Virus record (IMG/VR): IMGVR_UViG_3300050821_014392
Span: 1-34,203 of that record
DNA length: 34,203 nucleotides
From: a virus
Direction: 5' to 3' (one strand)
The position numbers and the translations under genes were made by a program. The notes beneath the pieces are model-generated. The model ran no database searches and had not been told where the DNA came from. It saw only the letters and a program-made list of their open reading frames with translations. Position 1 is the first letter of the stretch, and every line of letters starts with the position of its first letter. This document shows, piece after piece, positions 1 to 7,595 of this stretch.

Positions 1-320
1 GGTTTAATGTTAACGTTTCTCAGAATTCAAGACAACCACGTTATACATTTAGGAAAGTGATTAATTTTGGCACATTGCCAAATGCAACTACTAAAAGTGT
101 TGCTCATGGAATACCTGTAAACTCTAATTATATTTTTACCAGAATTTACGGAAATGCAAATAATGGTACTTTCTGGATTCCATTGCCTTATGTTAATTCA
201 GCTTCCAAAAATGCTGATATAGAATTATTTATTGATGCAAACTATGTAAATATAGTTACAGGGGTTGATCGTACGAGTTACACACAGTGTTATGTTATAT
301 TGGAGTTTATCAAGGGATAG
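1..320 (+). CDS. C-terminal part of a virion/tail appendage-like protein (5' truncated)
   Basis: The reading frame is open from the first bases of the window, so only about the last 105 residues are present. A GTG at 57 is possible but has no ribosome binding site, and the residues before it (SQNSRQPRYTFRKVINFG) read as ordinary protein. The sequence has GTLPNATTKSVAHGIP, FTRIYGNA and IPLPYVN, alternating hydrophobic and polar residues as in beta-rich phage surface proteins, and ends LEFIKG. I know this pattern from phage structural proteins with AHGI and TRIY motifs, but cannot name the family. The gene lies directly before other virion genes on the same strand. Its stop at 318-320 is followed by a promoter for the next gene. 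Confidence 0.6.
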   Translation, partial: FNVNVSQNSRQPRYTFRKVINFGTLPNATTKSVAHGIPVNSNYIFTRIYGNANNGTFWIPLPYVNSASKNADIELFIDANYVNIVTGVDRTSYTQCYVILEFIKG

Positions 321-321
321 A

Positions 322-351
322 TTGACATAGATGTAGAAAGGAATATATAAT
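322..351 (+). promoter_or_regulatory. Consensus sigma-70-type promoter before the HNH gene
   Basis: TTGACA at 322-327 and TATAAT at 346-351, separated by 18 bases. It starts two bases after the preceding stop codon and 20 bases before the HNH start. It would give the inserted endonuclease gene its own transcription. A short inverted repeat (AGGAAT/ATTCCT) spans the -10 element. Confidence 0.6.
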
Positions 352-370
352 TCCTCCGTAGAGAGGTTTT

Positions 371-1003
371 ATGAGAAAAAAAATAGAAATAGGTAGAGTA
401 TATAACTCAATAATTATTGTTGAAAAAATAGTGAAAGGAAAATGGAAATGTAAATGTAAATGTGGCAACTTTTTAGAAGTTTCTTCTTCAAATTTGCCTA
501 ACACAAAAACTTGTGGATGTTCAAAAAGAAAACAAAATGAAATTTATTTAGAAAAAAGAAAAATGCAATTTTTAAAAAAGATTAAAGTGATAAAAACATG
601 TTGGGAATGGCAAGGATTTATAAATAAATTGGGATATGGAACTACATCTTTAAGAAGTAAATTTATTTTAGCTCATCGTTTGGCATGGATTCTTTTTAAA
701 GAAGAAATTCCAAAGGAAATACATGTGTGTCATACATGCGATAATCCGTTGTGTGTAAATCCAGATCATCTTTTTTTAGGCACTCATCAGGACAACATGA
801 ATGATATGTTTATGAAAAATCGTAAATCTCATAAAGGTGAGAATCATCCGAGATCCAAATTGTGCGAAAAAGATATCAATGAAATATTTAAATTAAGAAA
901 AAATGGATGGACTCAAACAAAGATCGCTGAATTATTTGGAGTTTATCAAACTGTAATTAGTCGAATTTTAAACAAAAAGTTATGGTCTCATATTAAAGGA
1001 TAG
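371..1003 (+). CDS. HNH homing-type endonuclease with zinc finger and C-terminal helix-turn-helix
   Basis: 210 residues with three visible parts. Residues 25-51 form a cysteine-rich finger (WKCKCKCG ... TCGCS) common at the front of phage HNH enzymes. Residues 75-150 are the HNH nuclease: CWEWQG, AHR at 101-103, and CHTCDNPLCVNPDHL with the metal-binding His and Asn. Residues 168-205 look like a helix-turn-helix (NGWTQTKIAELFGVYQTVISRIL) for target binding. It probably nicks or cuts double-stranded DNA at a specific site. It stands between two virion genes, has its own promoter (322-351) and an AGAGG ribosome site, and is richer in AT and lysine than its neighbours, as expected of a free-standing selfish endonuclease. 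I see no intron signature around it. Confidence 0.85.
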   Translation: MRKKIEIGRVYNSIIIVEKIVKGKWKCKCKCGNFLEVSSSNLPNTKTCGCSKRKQNEIYLEKRKMQFLKKIKVIKTCWEWQGFINKLGYGTTSLRSKFILAHRLAWILFKEEIPKEIHVCHTCDNPLCVNPDHLFLGTHQDNMNDMFMKNRKSHKGENHPRSKLCEKDINEIFKLRKNGWTQTKIAELFGVYQTVISRILNKKLWSHIKG

Positions 1004-1009
1004 GTTTAT

Positions 1010-1768
1010 ATGGCTGGTTTTTTCAGCAAATTAGCTCAAAATGGATTTTTAGGCGGGGCGGTGGGAGCATATGCCACTAATAAAAAATTCAGAGGTGGCG
1101 TGAATGATTTCCTTTTTGGTACTGAATCAGAAATGAATCCTTACAACCAAGATTCATTATCGTCTCTACAAGAACTATTGCAAGGAGGAGGACTTCAGGG
1201 AAATGATTTATATGGTTCTGGACAATCCTATCTTCAAAATCTTTTAAATGGAAGTCCGCAAGCTTTTCAAAACTTTGAAGCTCCTTATTTGCAAAACTTT
1301 CAACAGAACATTGCCCCGGGCATCGCAGAACGTTTCGCTGGTGCTGGAACTGGTGGAGGAGCGATGAGTTCTAGTGGACTTAATCAAGCCCTTGCGCAAG
1401 CGGGTAGAAGCCTTCAAACTGATTTAGCAGGACTTAGGTCAGGATTACAAATGCAGGCGCTTCCACAGGCTTTAAACTATGCACAGCAGCCAATTCAAAA
1501 CAGATTGAATGCAGCAAGTCAAATCCCTGGTCAATATTATGAACGACCTGGACAACCTGGATTTTTGCATACTGCGGGACCTGCAATAGCAAGCGCTGCT
1601 GCTAATTATTTTGCTCCTGGATCAGGTGCTTTATTTTCAGGGGGGGGAGGAGGAGTCCAACGAGCTGGTGGTGGAGGAATAAGCCCAGGGGGATTTGGTG
1701 GTCAAGGGGGAGGCATAAGAGGTGCTTTACCAGGTTTTAATTCTAGTTTAAGCTATGGGAGATATTAA
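1010..1768 (+). CDS. Probable virion internal/ejection protein, Gly- and Gln-rich
   Basis: 252 residues, starting 6 bases after the HNH stop with AGGATAGG as ribosome site. The N-terminus (MAGFFSKLAQNGFLGGAVGAYATNKK) is a short amphipathic or membrane-active segment, followed by long alanine/glutamine helices (residues about 80-190). The tail from about 205 is glycine-rich and low in complexity (SGGGGG and GGGG runs). Small amphipathic, A/Q/G-rich proteins in this position are typical of podovirus proteins that leave the capsid with the DNA. That role is inferred from composition and from the two large genes that follow in the same operon; no named domain is recognised. Confidence 0.5.
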   Translation: MAGFFSKLAQNGFLGGAVGAYATNKKFRGGVNDFLFGTESEMNPYNQDSLSSLQELLQGGGLQGNDLYGSGQSYLQNLLNGSPQAFQNFEAPYLQNFQQNIAPGIAERFAGAGTGGGAMSSSGLNQALAQAGRSLQTDLAGLRSGLQMQALPQALNYAQQPIQNRLNAASQIPGQYYERPGQPGFLHTAGPAIASAAANYFAPGSGALFSGGGGGVQRAGGGGISPGGFGGQGGGIRGALPGFNSSLSYGRY

Positions 1769-1770
1769 TC

Positions 1771-3189
1771 ATGGTTCATGTTTCCACACCCAGACCTTCT
1801 TTAGGGGCAGCATTAGGACAAAGTGTTAATCAAGTTTTAACTCCTAGATTTGAACAGCAGTACCAACGAGGATTGACTCAAGAAGCTTTGCAACAAGTGA
1901 GGGGTATTGGAAATAATCCTAATGCTTCTCCTTTTGACTTAGCTAGTTCCTTGATTTCTGCAACTGCTGGTATACCGGGAGCTGAAAGATATGTAGGTCA
2001 ACTTTTTCCTGTTTTAATGAAAGAATTACAAGCTAGACAAGCTCAGAATGTTAATTATGGACCGCAAGAAAGAGCACCAGAAAGACAACAATTCAACCAG
2101 GAAAATCAACCGATACAAGTTCAGCAACTTCCTGCATTTGGAGCCAATAGACAACAAATGCAACAAAATCAATTCTTTCCTTCAAACATTGGTCCTAATC
2201 AAGAACCAGGTAATTTGCCTCAAGCAGCCACAGAAGGAAAGGTCCGACCTGTTTTAGATTTACCCGCTTTACGGAATGAAGGAAAAAGAATTGCTAGTGA
2301 ATCAACAAGAGAAGGTATCCCCATGACTCCTACGGAGGGCTACCAGATTGCAAAAGAAAACAATGAAGAAAATAAGCTTTATAACGCTAACGTTGAAAAA
2401 GAAACACAGGCTAGACGATCAAGTCAAAGAGAATATGGTAATATTGCTGTTGAAAAACTTTTAAAAGTTCTTCCTGGTGCTACCGATGAACAACAAGCAT
2501 ATTTTAAGAGAAAAGGAGAGGAAGTAGCTGGAAGATCTCAAAGCGAAGCCGATACAGAAAGAACTCTTGCAAAAGAAGCGACAAAATTCAAAAATACTTT
2601 GAGCAATATTGAAAATGACCTTCCCCCTGCACGTACATATAATAAAATATTTCAAGAGACTTTAGGTACGGGAAAAGACTATGAAAAAGCAAAAAATGAT
2701 CTTCGGTTAAAATTAGATCCACTTTTGAAAGAAGGTCTTTATGATACAGCTAGAAATCTACTTTCCAAGTTAGGATACTATCCTGAAGAAAGAGAAGGAA
2801 TCATTACAGATTTAGGAGAAGGAGCCTCCAAGGCTGTAAGTGAAATGCCTCAAATAAAAAAGATCCAGAGGTTAAAACCTCTCAAAGAGGGAGAACTTTT
2901 CACACATGAAATGGAAAATTTCTATACTCCTCAGCAACATGCTCAAGTCAACGATGCATTGAAAAAAGCTTTAAGTTCCGATCCTTCAGCAAATCTAATC
3001 TTGTTGAGAAGAGAATTTGAAAAAAAAGGTGTGGACTGGAGAGAATTTAAGGATAATCTTAATGAACTCATTCAAGGAGAGAATTTTTCTTTAAATGATG
3101 ATCAATTCAATCAACTCCGGACTCTCGATCAACCTCCCTTGAATAACCTTGAAAAAATCTTGCACGGACTAAAGTTAATAGGTAGATAA
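1771..3189 (+). CDS. Large hypothetical structural/ejection-type protein
   Basis: 472 residues, beginning 2 bases after the previous stop. Residues 1-85 are helical (PRPSLGAALGQSVNQVLTPRFEQQYQRGLTQEALQQV). Residues about 90-150 are glutamine/asparagine/proline-rich (QERAPERQQFNQENQPIQVQ broken by Q runs), and the rest is a charged, mostly helical domain with many Lys/Glu. No signal peptide or membrane segment is seen. The N-terminal layout, the disordered Q-rich linker and the position between two similar genes suggest an internal virion protein or portal-associated protein injected with the DNA. The stop codon lies inside a 17-base tandem duplication (3171-3204) shared with the start region of the next gene. 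I do not recognise a named family. Confidence 0.5.
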   Translation: MVHVSTPRPSLGAALGQSVNQVLTPRFEQQYQRGLTQEALQQVRGIGNNPNASPFDLASSLISATAGIPGAERYVGQLFPVLMKELQARQAQNVNYGPQERAPERQQFNQENQPIQVQQLPAFGANRQQMQQNQFFPSNIGPNQEPGNLPQAATEGKVRPVLDLPALRNEGKRIASESTREGIPMTPTEGYQIAKENNEENKLYNANVEKETQARRSSQREYGNIAVEKLLKVLPGATDEQQAYFKRKGEEVAGRSQSEADTERTLAKEATKFKNTLSNIENDLPPARTYNKIFQETLGTGKDYEKAKNDLRLKLDPLLKEGLYDTARNLLSKLGYYPEEREGIITDLGEGASKAVSEMPQIKKIQRLKPLKEGELFTHEMENFYTPQQHAQVNDALKKALSSDPSANLILLRREFEKKGVDWREFKDNLNELIQGENFSLNDDQFNQLRTLDQPPLNNLEKILHGLKLIGR

Positions 3190-3204
3190 AGTTAATAGGT
3201 AGAT
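3171..3204 (+). repeat. Perfect 17-base tandem duplication at a gene junction
   Basis: Unit AAAGTTAATAGGTAGAT occurs at 3171-3187 and again at 3188-3204. The first copy encodes the last residues of the upstream gene. Its stop TAA spans the junction (3187-3189), and the second copy supplies the AGG ribosome site 7 bases ahead of the ATG at 3206. It looks like a recent slippage duplication. Confidence 0.85.
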
Positions 3205-3205
3205 A

Positions 3206-4573
3206 ATGATTCCTTCAGTTTTTAAAGCATTGAAATCGGGATTTTCAGCAAAGACTATCTTAGACTTCTTCACTAAGAAAAATCCCCATCTTGCTAGTAA
3301 GATAAATTCAGCTTTATCACTAGGATATAGTGCTGATTATGTCCTCAAACACCTTACTGGTGGTAGGGGAGACTATGAAAACGCCGATTCAACATTAACC
3401 GAAAGCGAACAAACTCATAACGTTGATGCGCAAAGAAAAAAGACTATTGGCACTAATACGGCTTTAGCTGTGGCAGCTCCGCTGGGTGCCTATGCCCTTC
3501 AACGCGCTATTCCACAAGCAGTTCAACAAGTTGCACCGCAATTAGCGCAACAGGCTGTTTCCCCTGTTCAAACCCCTATTACCCCTATTGCTGAACAAAC
3601 TCCAGGAATTGCGCCAAATCCTGCACCAATCGCGCAACAAACACCGGCTATTGCGCCAGTTAATCCTAACATTCAAGTTGCTCAAAATATCCTAAACAAA
3701 TCTCCTGTAAAGCAGTTTATAGATAAAGCTTTGACTATGAATCAAAGTTCTGATGATGTGGCAGCTGCTGCTCGAAAGATTCATCCTAAAGAAGTGGGAG
3801 CGATTGAGAAAGTTGCTAAGGTTCCCTTAGAGGAAATCATAAGAGATCTTAAACCAGAAACTCCAAATGCCCAAGAAAAGCAACTGCAGTCACAAGAACG
3901 CCAGAATGTGGAATCGATTGGCCAAGAATTAAATCAGGTCAATAAATCGCCTGAAAGGCCAAAAGAATTAGAAACAGAAGGCAATCTTGCCCTAATGCCA
4001 AACGGAGATCTTGGAGAAATCCAATCCGTCAAAAATGGCATAGCAAAGATGAATGTCAATGGAATAGAAAGACATCGTAAATATGAAGATCTTGAAACAC
4101 TTCCGATTACTCAACCTGATATTGCAGATCTATATTCTAATTTGGTTCAAGCAATACCTGAGGAATTGAGATCTAGTGTGATTAACTTTGCGGGATATGA
4201 TGCAGATTTTAACGAATTAGCTTTTCGACCTCATAATGGAGCATTATATATTTATAAAGATATTCCTCTTGATTTTGCGGATAAACTTAAAAATTCAATG
4301 TTTAAAGCCAAAACAACTGGAGAAAATTTCTATGGGGCATGGGGTGAAGGAGAAGGGTCTAGATTCTCAGGTCTTGGACAATTAATCCGAGATCTTCAAA
4401 AACAATATGGCGGTAAGGGGAAAGAATACACACGAAAATATCAAACGATTTATGATTTCCTTGGAGCTCCTGAAGCAGCCAAAAAAGCCAAACATAAAAA
4501 AGAAATTGAAGAAAAGAAAGCCTCCAAACAAAAAGATAAAGATGAAAAAAAGAAAAGAAAAAAAACCATCTGA
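3206..4573 (+). CDS. Structural/ejection-type protein with a C-terminal KTSC-like domain
   Basis: 455 residues. Residues 1-60 are helical (KSGFSAKTILDFFTKKNPHLASKI). A hydrophobic alanine stretch at about 85-105 (ALAVAAPLGAYAL) could enter a membrane. Residues 105-155 are a Pro/Ala/Gln repeat (PITPIAEQTPGIAP, PAPIAQQTPAIAP). Residues about 330-390 resemble the KTSC domain (SSVINFAGYD ... LAFRPHNGALYIYKDIP ... GENFYGAW), a short fold found in phage and bacterial proteins whose function is unknown. The end is very rich in Lys/Glu. Placement after two similar proteins supports a virion internal role; the KTSC match is by eye. Confidence 0.5.
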   Translation: MIPSVFKALKSGFSAKTILDFFTKKNPHLASKINSALSLGYSADYVLKHLTGGRGDYENADSTLTESEQTHNVDAQRKKTIGTNTALAVAAPLGAYALQRAIPQAVQQVAPQLAQQAVSPVQTPITPIAEQTPGIAPNPAPIAQQTPAIAPVNPNIQVAQNILNKSPVKQFIDKALTMNQSSDDVAAAARKIHPKEVGAIEKVAKVPLEEIIRDLKPETPNAQEKQLQSQERQNVESIGQELNQVNKSPERPKELETEGNLALMPNGDLGEIQSVKNGIAKMNVNGIERHRKYEDLETLPITQPDIADLYSNLVQAIPEELRSSVINFAGYDADFNELAFRPHNGALYIYKDIPLDFADKLKNSMFKAKTTGENFYGAWGEGEGSRFSGLGQLIRDLQKQYGGKGKEYTRKYQTIYDFLGAPEAAKKAKHKKEIEEKKASKQKDKDEKKKRKKTI

Positions 4574-4637
4574 AGATATGATTAAAATTCTATATGCGTT
4601 AATAGGATTGGGAAAGAAAAAAAGTAAGAAATCTTAG
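4542..4637 (+). CDS. Possible 31-residue basic peptide overlapping the previous gene
   Basis: ATG at 4542 opens a frame (MKKRKEKKPSEDMIKILYALIGLGKKKSKKS) that overlaps the end of the preceding gene in another frame and stops 4 bases inside the convergent gene. A short hydrophobic helix (MIKILYALIGLG) is flanked by lysine clusters, a layout seen in tiny phage membrane peptides. The ribosome site is weak (AAGATAAAG). It may be chance coding in an A-rich tract. Confidence 0.25.
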   Translation: MKKRKEKKPSEDMIKILYALIGLGKKKSKKS

Positions 4638-4891
4638 GATTTTCTTTTTTCTTCAATGGCACATAATCTCATTTTAAATTCTTGATCTTGAAGAGCAAGC
4701 CGAGTATGAAAATCTCTCATTTCTTCCTTAATTTCATTATGAATTTCTCGTATGAGTTCCCGATTAGCTTGTAAAGTCGCATCCATATGTCGGATATCTG
4801 ATCGATTTTCAGATCTATTCCATAACCATAATCCGCCCACTCCTAAACAGAAAACAACAAATTGCGTCCAGTCCATTATTTCTTTCTCCAT
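4634..4891 (-). CDS. Small membrane protein with cytoplasmic coiled coil (RLCxIEE family, copy A)
   Basis: 85 residues. A single hydrophobic segment at about 9-24 (FVVFCLGVGGLWLW) is followed by a conserved NRSENRSDIRHMDATLQANRELIREIHNEI helix and a C-terminal signature MRLCAIEEKRKS. Heptad spacing from residue 30 onward predicts a coiled coil. It is clearly paralogous to the gene ending at 5079 (shared WNR-x-E-x-R-x-DIRHMD and RDFH motifs) and to the gene at 24233. Its start overlaps the preceding gene by 16 bases, so the three leftward genes form one operon. Function is unknown; holin, superinfection exclusion or membrane-organising roles are all possible. Confidence 0.7.
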   Translation of the reverse strand: MEKEIMDWTQFVVFCLGVGGLWLWNRSENRSDIRHMDATLQANRELIREIHNEIKEEMRDFHTRLALQDQEFKMRLCAIEEKRKS

Positions 4892-5082
4892 ACTATTTTT
4901 GATACCTTTCCCTCTTCCTTTGTTATAGCCTCAAGATGATATTCAGGATCTCCAAATCCTAATTCTTCATCTGACATTTCTTCAATCTTTGAAGTAATAT
5001 CCCCGATAGTTTCATTGTCAGATACTTCCATATCAAGAGTAGCGTATTGGATTTTTTTCAGGACGTGCTTATATTTTTTCAT
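4876..5082 (-). CDS. Hypothetical 68-residue protein
   Basis: MKKYKHVLKKIQYATLDMEVS ... GFGDPEYHLEAITKEEGKVSKIVWRKK: small, basic at both ends, acidic in the middle (KIEEMSDEELGFGD). It overlaps the preceding paralogue by 4 bases (ATGA) and the next by 16, so the three are translationally coupled. No signal peptide, membrane segment or known motif. Function not recognised. Confidence 0.6.
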   Translation of the reverse strand: MKKYKHVLKKIQYATLDMEVSDNETIGDITSKIEEMSDEELGFGDPEYHLEAITKEEGKVSKIVWRKK

Positions 5083-5291
5083 TTTTTGTTACGTTCTTCA
5101 ATAGAACACAGTCTATTATGAAAATCTCTTGTTTCATCATAAATAGCTCTTACAAGTTCCCTAGTTGCTTCTAATTTTATATCCATGTGGCGAATATCAG
5201 CTCTAGATTCGGCTCTATTCCATAGAAAAAGAGGAACAATTAAGGCAAAATTTGCTACAATTAAAGCTAAAACTGGTCCCCATACTTCCAT
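5079..5291 (-). CDS. Small membrane protein with coiled coil (RLCxIEE family, copy B)
   Basis: 70 residues from the ATG at 5291, chosen because MEVWGPVLALIVANFALIVPLFLW aligns with the membrane start of its paralogues and AAGGAG lies 8 bases upstream. An in-frame ATG at 5321, with its own AGGAG site, would add MINLRKRRNF. After the membrane helix come NRAESRADIRHMDIKLEATRE, RDFHNRLCSIEERNKK and a predicted coiled coil. It is the first gene of the leftward operon and faces the tail operon across a regulatory palindrome (5402-5425). The motif block is nearly the same as in the genes at 4634-4891 and 24233-24511. Confidence 0.7.
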   Translation of the reverse strand: MEVWGPVLALIVANFALIVPLFLWNRAESRADIRHMDIKLEATRELVRAIYDETRDFHNRLCSIEERNKK

Positions 5292-5398
5292 AAAATTTCT
5301 CCTTTTTCTTAAGTTTATCATATTTATCTCCTGGCAACCAGACATAATTTTTCCTTTAATTTTGGTGAAATTAAACCACTCCTTTCGTTAGCCTGTAT

Positions 5399-5425
5399 TC
5401 AAATATTTACTTGATAGTAAATATT
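5399..5425. promoter_or_regulatory. Inverted repeat and shared 16-base motif between divergent operons
   Basis: A perfect 10-base inverted repeat, AATATTTACT (5402-5411) and AGTAAATATT (5416-5425), with a TGAT centre, sits between the leftward membrane-protein operon and the rightward tail operon. It overlaps TCAAATATTTACTTGA (5399-5414), whose reverse complement occurs exactly at 10501-10516 and nearly at 21731-21746. This is a good candidate operator. Confidence 0.5.
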
Positions 5426-5453
5426 AACTGACATAAGCGCATGGAGGCGTATC

Positions 5454-6404
5454 ATGACCGGAAAAAATCCTTTAGGGCAAAACAAAGAATCTCAAGCTTA
5501 TGAAGGCATAAATATTATTGTGCCCGTAGGTGGATGGCAATTTGTCAAATCAAAATTGGATCCTACGACAAATAATACAAAATTTCCATTAGGTACATTG
5601 TGGCTTAATACTGTAACAAGAAATGTGTGGATATTAACCTCAGTTCCTGGACTTTGGACTCAAATTGGAACTACTTTGAGTTTTACAAATTCTAGATTGA
5701 CAATTCTTCCAACAATCAATTCTATTCCCGTAATGTCTGCAAGCACAGGTGGAACCGCTGCTGTCACGATTAATACCGCAAATGTCTGGTCTATACCACA
5801 GTGGGGTGGATATTTTGAACAATATAATACCACGGTTTCTAGTGCTATCGCTCCTACTTTAAGCACAACCGCAGGGAATGGATTAAATATTGATACAATC
5901 GGAGGAGCAGCTTCTAAAACAATTGAAATTACTGAAGGAAATTCAGTAAATTCTAAAAATGCATTCGTCACAGGTACATCAGCCGCTTTTTATGTTCAAG
6001 CCTCCTTTAATGTAGCGATTATTGCCGACGTTACGGATTTATATGTAGGATTTAGAAAAGTACAAGCCTATCAAGCTACCGTTCCAGCAGGATATACAGA
6101 CTATGCAACTATGGGAGTTCACGGGATTTCTGGATTGTTAGAATCTCAAACCCAAGTCGGTTCAGGAGGTAATATAATTACGAGTTCCACTCAATCGATT
6201 ACCGCTGCAACGACATTTACGATAAGAGTCAATGTGAATGCTGCGGGTGTTGTGACATATCTTATTAATGGAGCTGTCCCATCCGCCTCAGCGGCATATA
6301 CTTTCACCAGTGCTTCGACGGTTATTCCTTATATTATCTATACCACGCCTGCCGGTGGACATGCTGAAGTAGACCTAGTTAATTATCAATGCGGATTCCA
6401 ATAA
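5454..6404 (+). CDS. Tail fibre/appendage protein with C-terminal lectin-like domain
   Basis: 316 residues, Thr/Ser/Ala/Gly-rich, with few charged residues. The N-terminal 65 residues carry FPLGTLWLNTVTRNVWILTS, matching YPIGSFWINTTQSNRIWVVT in the fibre gene at 7596, so both probably attach through the same kind of head domain. The C-terminal half (about 165-316) has alternating beta strands (AAFYVQASFNVAII, LYVGFRKV, VTYLINGAVP, AEVDLVNYQCGF) like a jelly-roll/concanavalin-type domain. It begins the tail operon. The ribosome site GGAGG lies in a GCATGGAGGC element 5 bases before the ATG. Host binding is inferred. Confidence 0.6.
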   Translation: MTGKNPLGQNKESQAYEGINIIVPVGGWQFVKSKLDPTTNNTKFPLGTLWLNTVTRNVWILTSVPGLWTQIGTTLSFTNSRLTILPTINSIPVMSASTGGTAAVTINTANVWSIPQWGGYFEQYNTTVSSAIAPTLSTTAGNGLNIDTIGGAASKTIEITEGNSVNSKNAFVTGTSAAFYVQASFNVAIIADVTDLYVGFRKVQAYQATVPAGYTDYATMGVHGISGLLESQTQVGSGGNIITSSTQSITAATTFTIRVNVNAAGVVTYLINGAVPSASAAYTFTSASTVIPYIIYTTPAGGHAEVDLVNYQCGFQ

Positions 6405-6413
6405 GGAGTAAAT

Positions 6414-6749
6414 ATGACGACTAGGCTTTTAAAAAGACAAGTCCGAACGATTGCGGGATCATCCTTAACAACCTCCAACCAGAACGTTGGATCCATTGTA
6501 ACTATTGCAGGATATAAAGTTTCCATAGTTAATGCGACCACAACAGATGTGAATATTTCTGATGGCACTCCTTCGGATGCTTACTATATTCCGGCAGGTA
6601 GCACCCTTTCTATTGGAGAAGGAATCCCGGGTGGTCCTCAACAGGAAGATAAACAAGCATCTGAACCTTCTCAAACACAATTTCAAGCTAAATTGCCTTC
6701 GGGATCAGCTGGCACAGGAACTTTAATCATCACCGTTTTGGGGTATTGA
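6414..6749 (+). CDS. Small tail-operon protein
   Basis: 111 residues; AAGGAG ribosome site. The sequence (RTIAGSSLTTSNQNVGSIVTIAGYKVSIVNATTTDVNISDGTPSDAYYIPAGSTLSI, interrupted by polar turns) is beta-rich, and it ends GTGTLIITVLGY. It resembles small beta-sandwich phage proteins that sit on fibres or capsids. It lies between two fibre genes in the same direction, and its stop overlaps the region just before the next start. No specific family recognised. Confidence 0.5.
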   Translation: MTTRLLKRQVRTIAGSSLTTSNQNVGSIVTIAGYKVSIVNATTTDVNISDGTPSDAYYIPAGSTLSIGEGIPGGPQQEDKQASEPSQTQFQAKLPSGSAGTGTLIITVLGY

Positions 6750-6751
6750 TT

Positions 6752-7594
6752 ATGACAATATATTCAAGTCTTAATAGCGCCACCGGTATTGTTGGGATAA
6801 TAGGCCCAGCAAATGGGGGAACTGGCGTTGCAAATCCGACAGCTAATAGTATTCCAGTTGCCGAAGGATCTTCTAATTTTCAATTTATTGGTCCTCCCTC
6901 TCAAATAGGAACTCTTGAATGGTTTAATGGTGTTCCTCAAGCAAGCACAGCCTCAAATAGATATCGTTTCTATGATGACATGAGCAGTGCAATGGAATTC
7001 GATATCCATGTCACAGGAACAGGCGCCGCGGCTGCTCCAGCTTCTCCTATTGATAATGCTCATGCCGGATTAATTGAAATGCAGGTGGGCACAACGAGTA
7101 CAGGAAATGTTAGTGTAAGTCTTGGAATTGGTTCCACTCCGGCAGTTGTTTTGGGTGGTGGCAATTTATATTTTGAAACATGTTTTAATATTCAAACTTT
7201 AGCCACCACGGCAGTTGATGATTATACTCTGTATCTTGGAATACATGATGGATGGGTTTTCACAAATCCTCCTAATAATGGATTTTACTTTACATATCTT
7301 GTAAACACTTCGGCCAATTGGCTTATCAATAGTGCCAATGGGGGAATTAGAACAACAACCACTTCCTCCACAGCAGTATCTACTGGATGGACACGTCTAG
7401 GAATTTCTTACAATTTAGGGACTACAACAGCCACGTTTTTTGTCAATGGAGTATCGATAGGTACCATCAATACAAATATTTCTACTAATGCTATAGGCCC
7501 TACCTGGACAGCTTTTAAAACGGTCGGTACAACCAATCGTATATTTTATATAGATTATGTCGATCTCATGATAGATTTTACTACTCCTAGGTAA
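6752..7594 (+). CDS. Tail appendage protein with LamG/jelly-roll-like domain
   Basis: 280 residues from the ATG at 6752, preferred over the TTG at 6746 because GGGG lies 9 bases before it. The N-terminus has the tail-fibre motif GPANGGTGVANPTANSIPVAEGSSNFQFIG. Residues about 135-280 have the strand order of a laminin-G/concanavalin fold: LYFETCFNI, DDYTLYLGIHDGW, GFYFTYLV, WTRLGISYN, ATFFVNGVSIGTI, FYIDYVDLMIDF. Such domains bind sugars or host surfaces in other phages. The C-terminal arrangement resembles the gene at 5454, suggesting a duplicated appendage family. Confidence 0.6.
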   Translation: MTIYSSLNSATGIVGIIGPANGGTGVANPTANSIPVAEGSSNFQFIGPPSQIGTLEWFNGVPQASTASNRYRFYDDMSSAMEFDIHVTGTGAAAAPASPIDNAHAGLIEMQVGTTSTGNVSVSLGIGSTPAVVLGGGNLYFETCFNIQTLATTAVDDYTLYLGIHDGWVFTNPPNNGFYFTYLVNTSANWLINSANGGIRTTTTSSTAVSTGWTRLGISYNLGTTTATFFVNGVSIGTINTNISTNAIGPTWTAFKTVGTTNRIFYIDYVDLMIDFTTPR

Positions 7595-7595
7595 T

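Noticed and set aside
371-1003. HNH gene as part of an intron or intein
   Set aside because: It lies between complete gene ends, with its own promoter; no group I or II helices or split protein seen around it.
4407-4637. 76-codon frame overlapping the end of the KTSC-like gene
   Set aside because: Most of it is an alternate reading of a lysine-rich tail; only the last 31 codons from 4542 are kept as a weak candidate.
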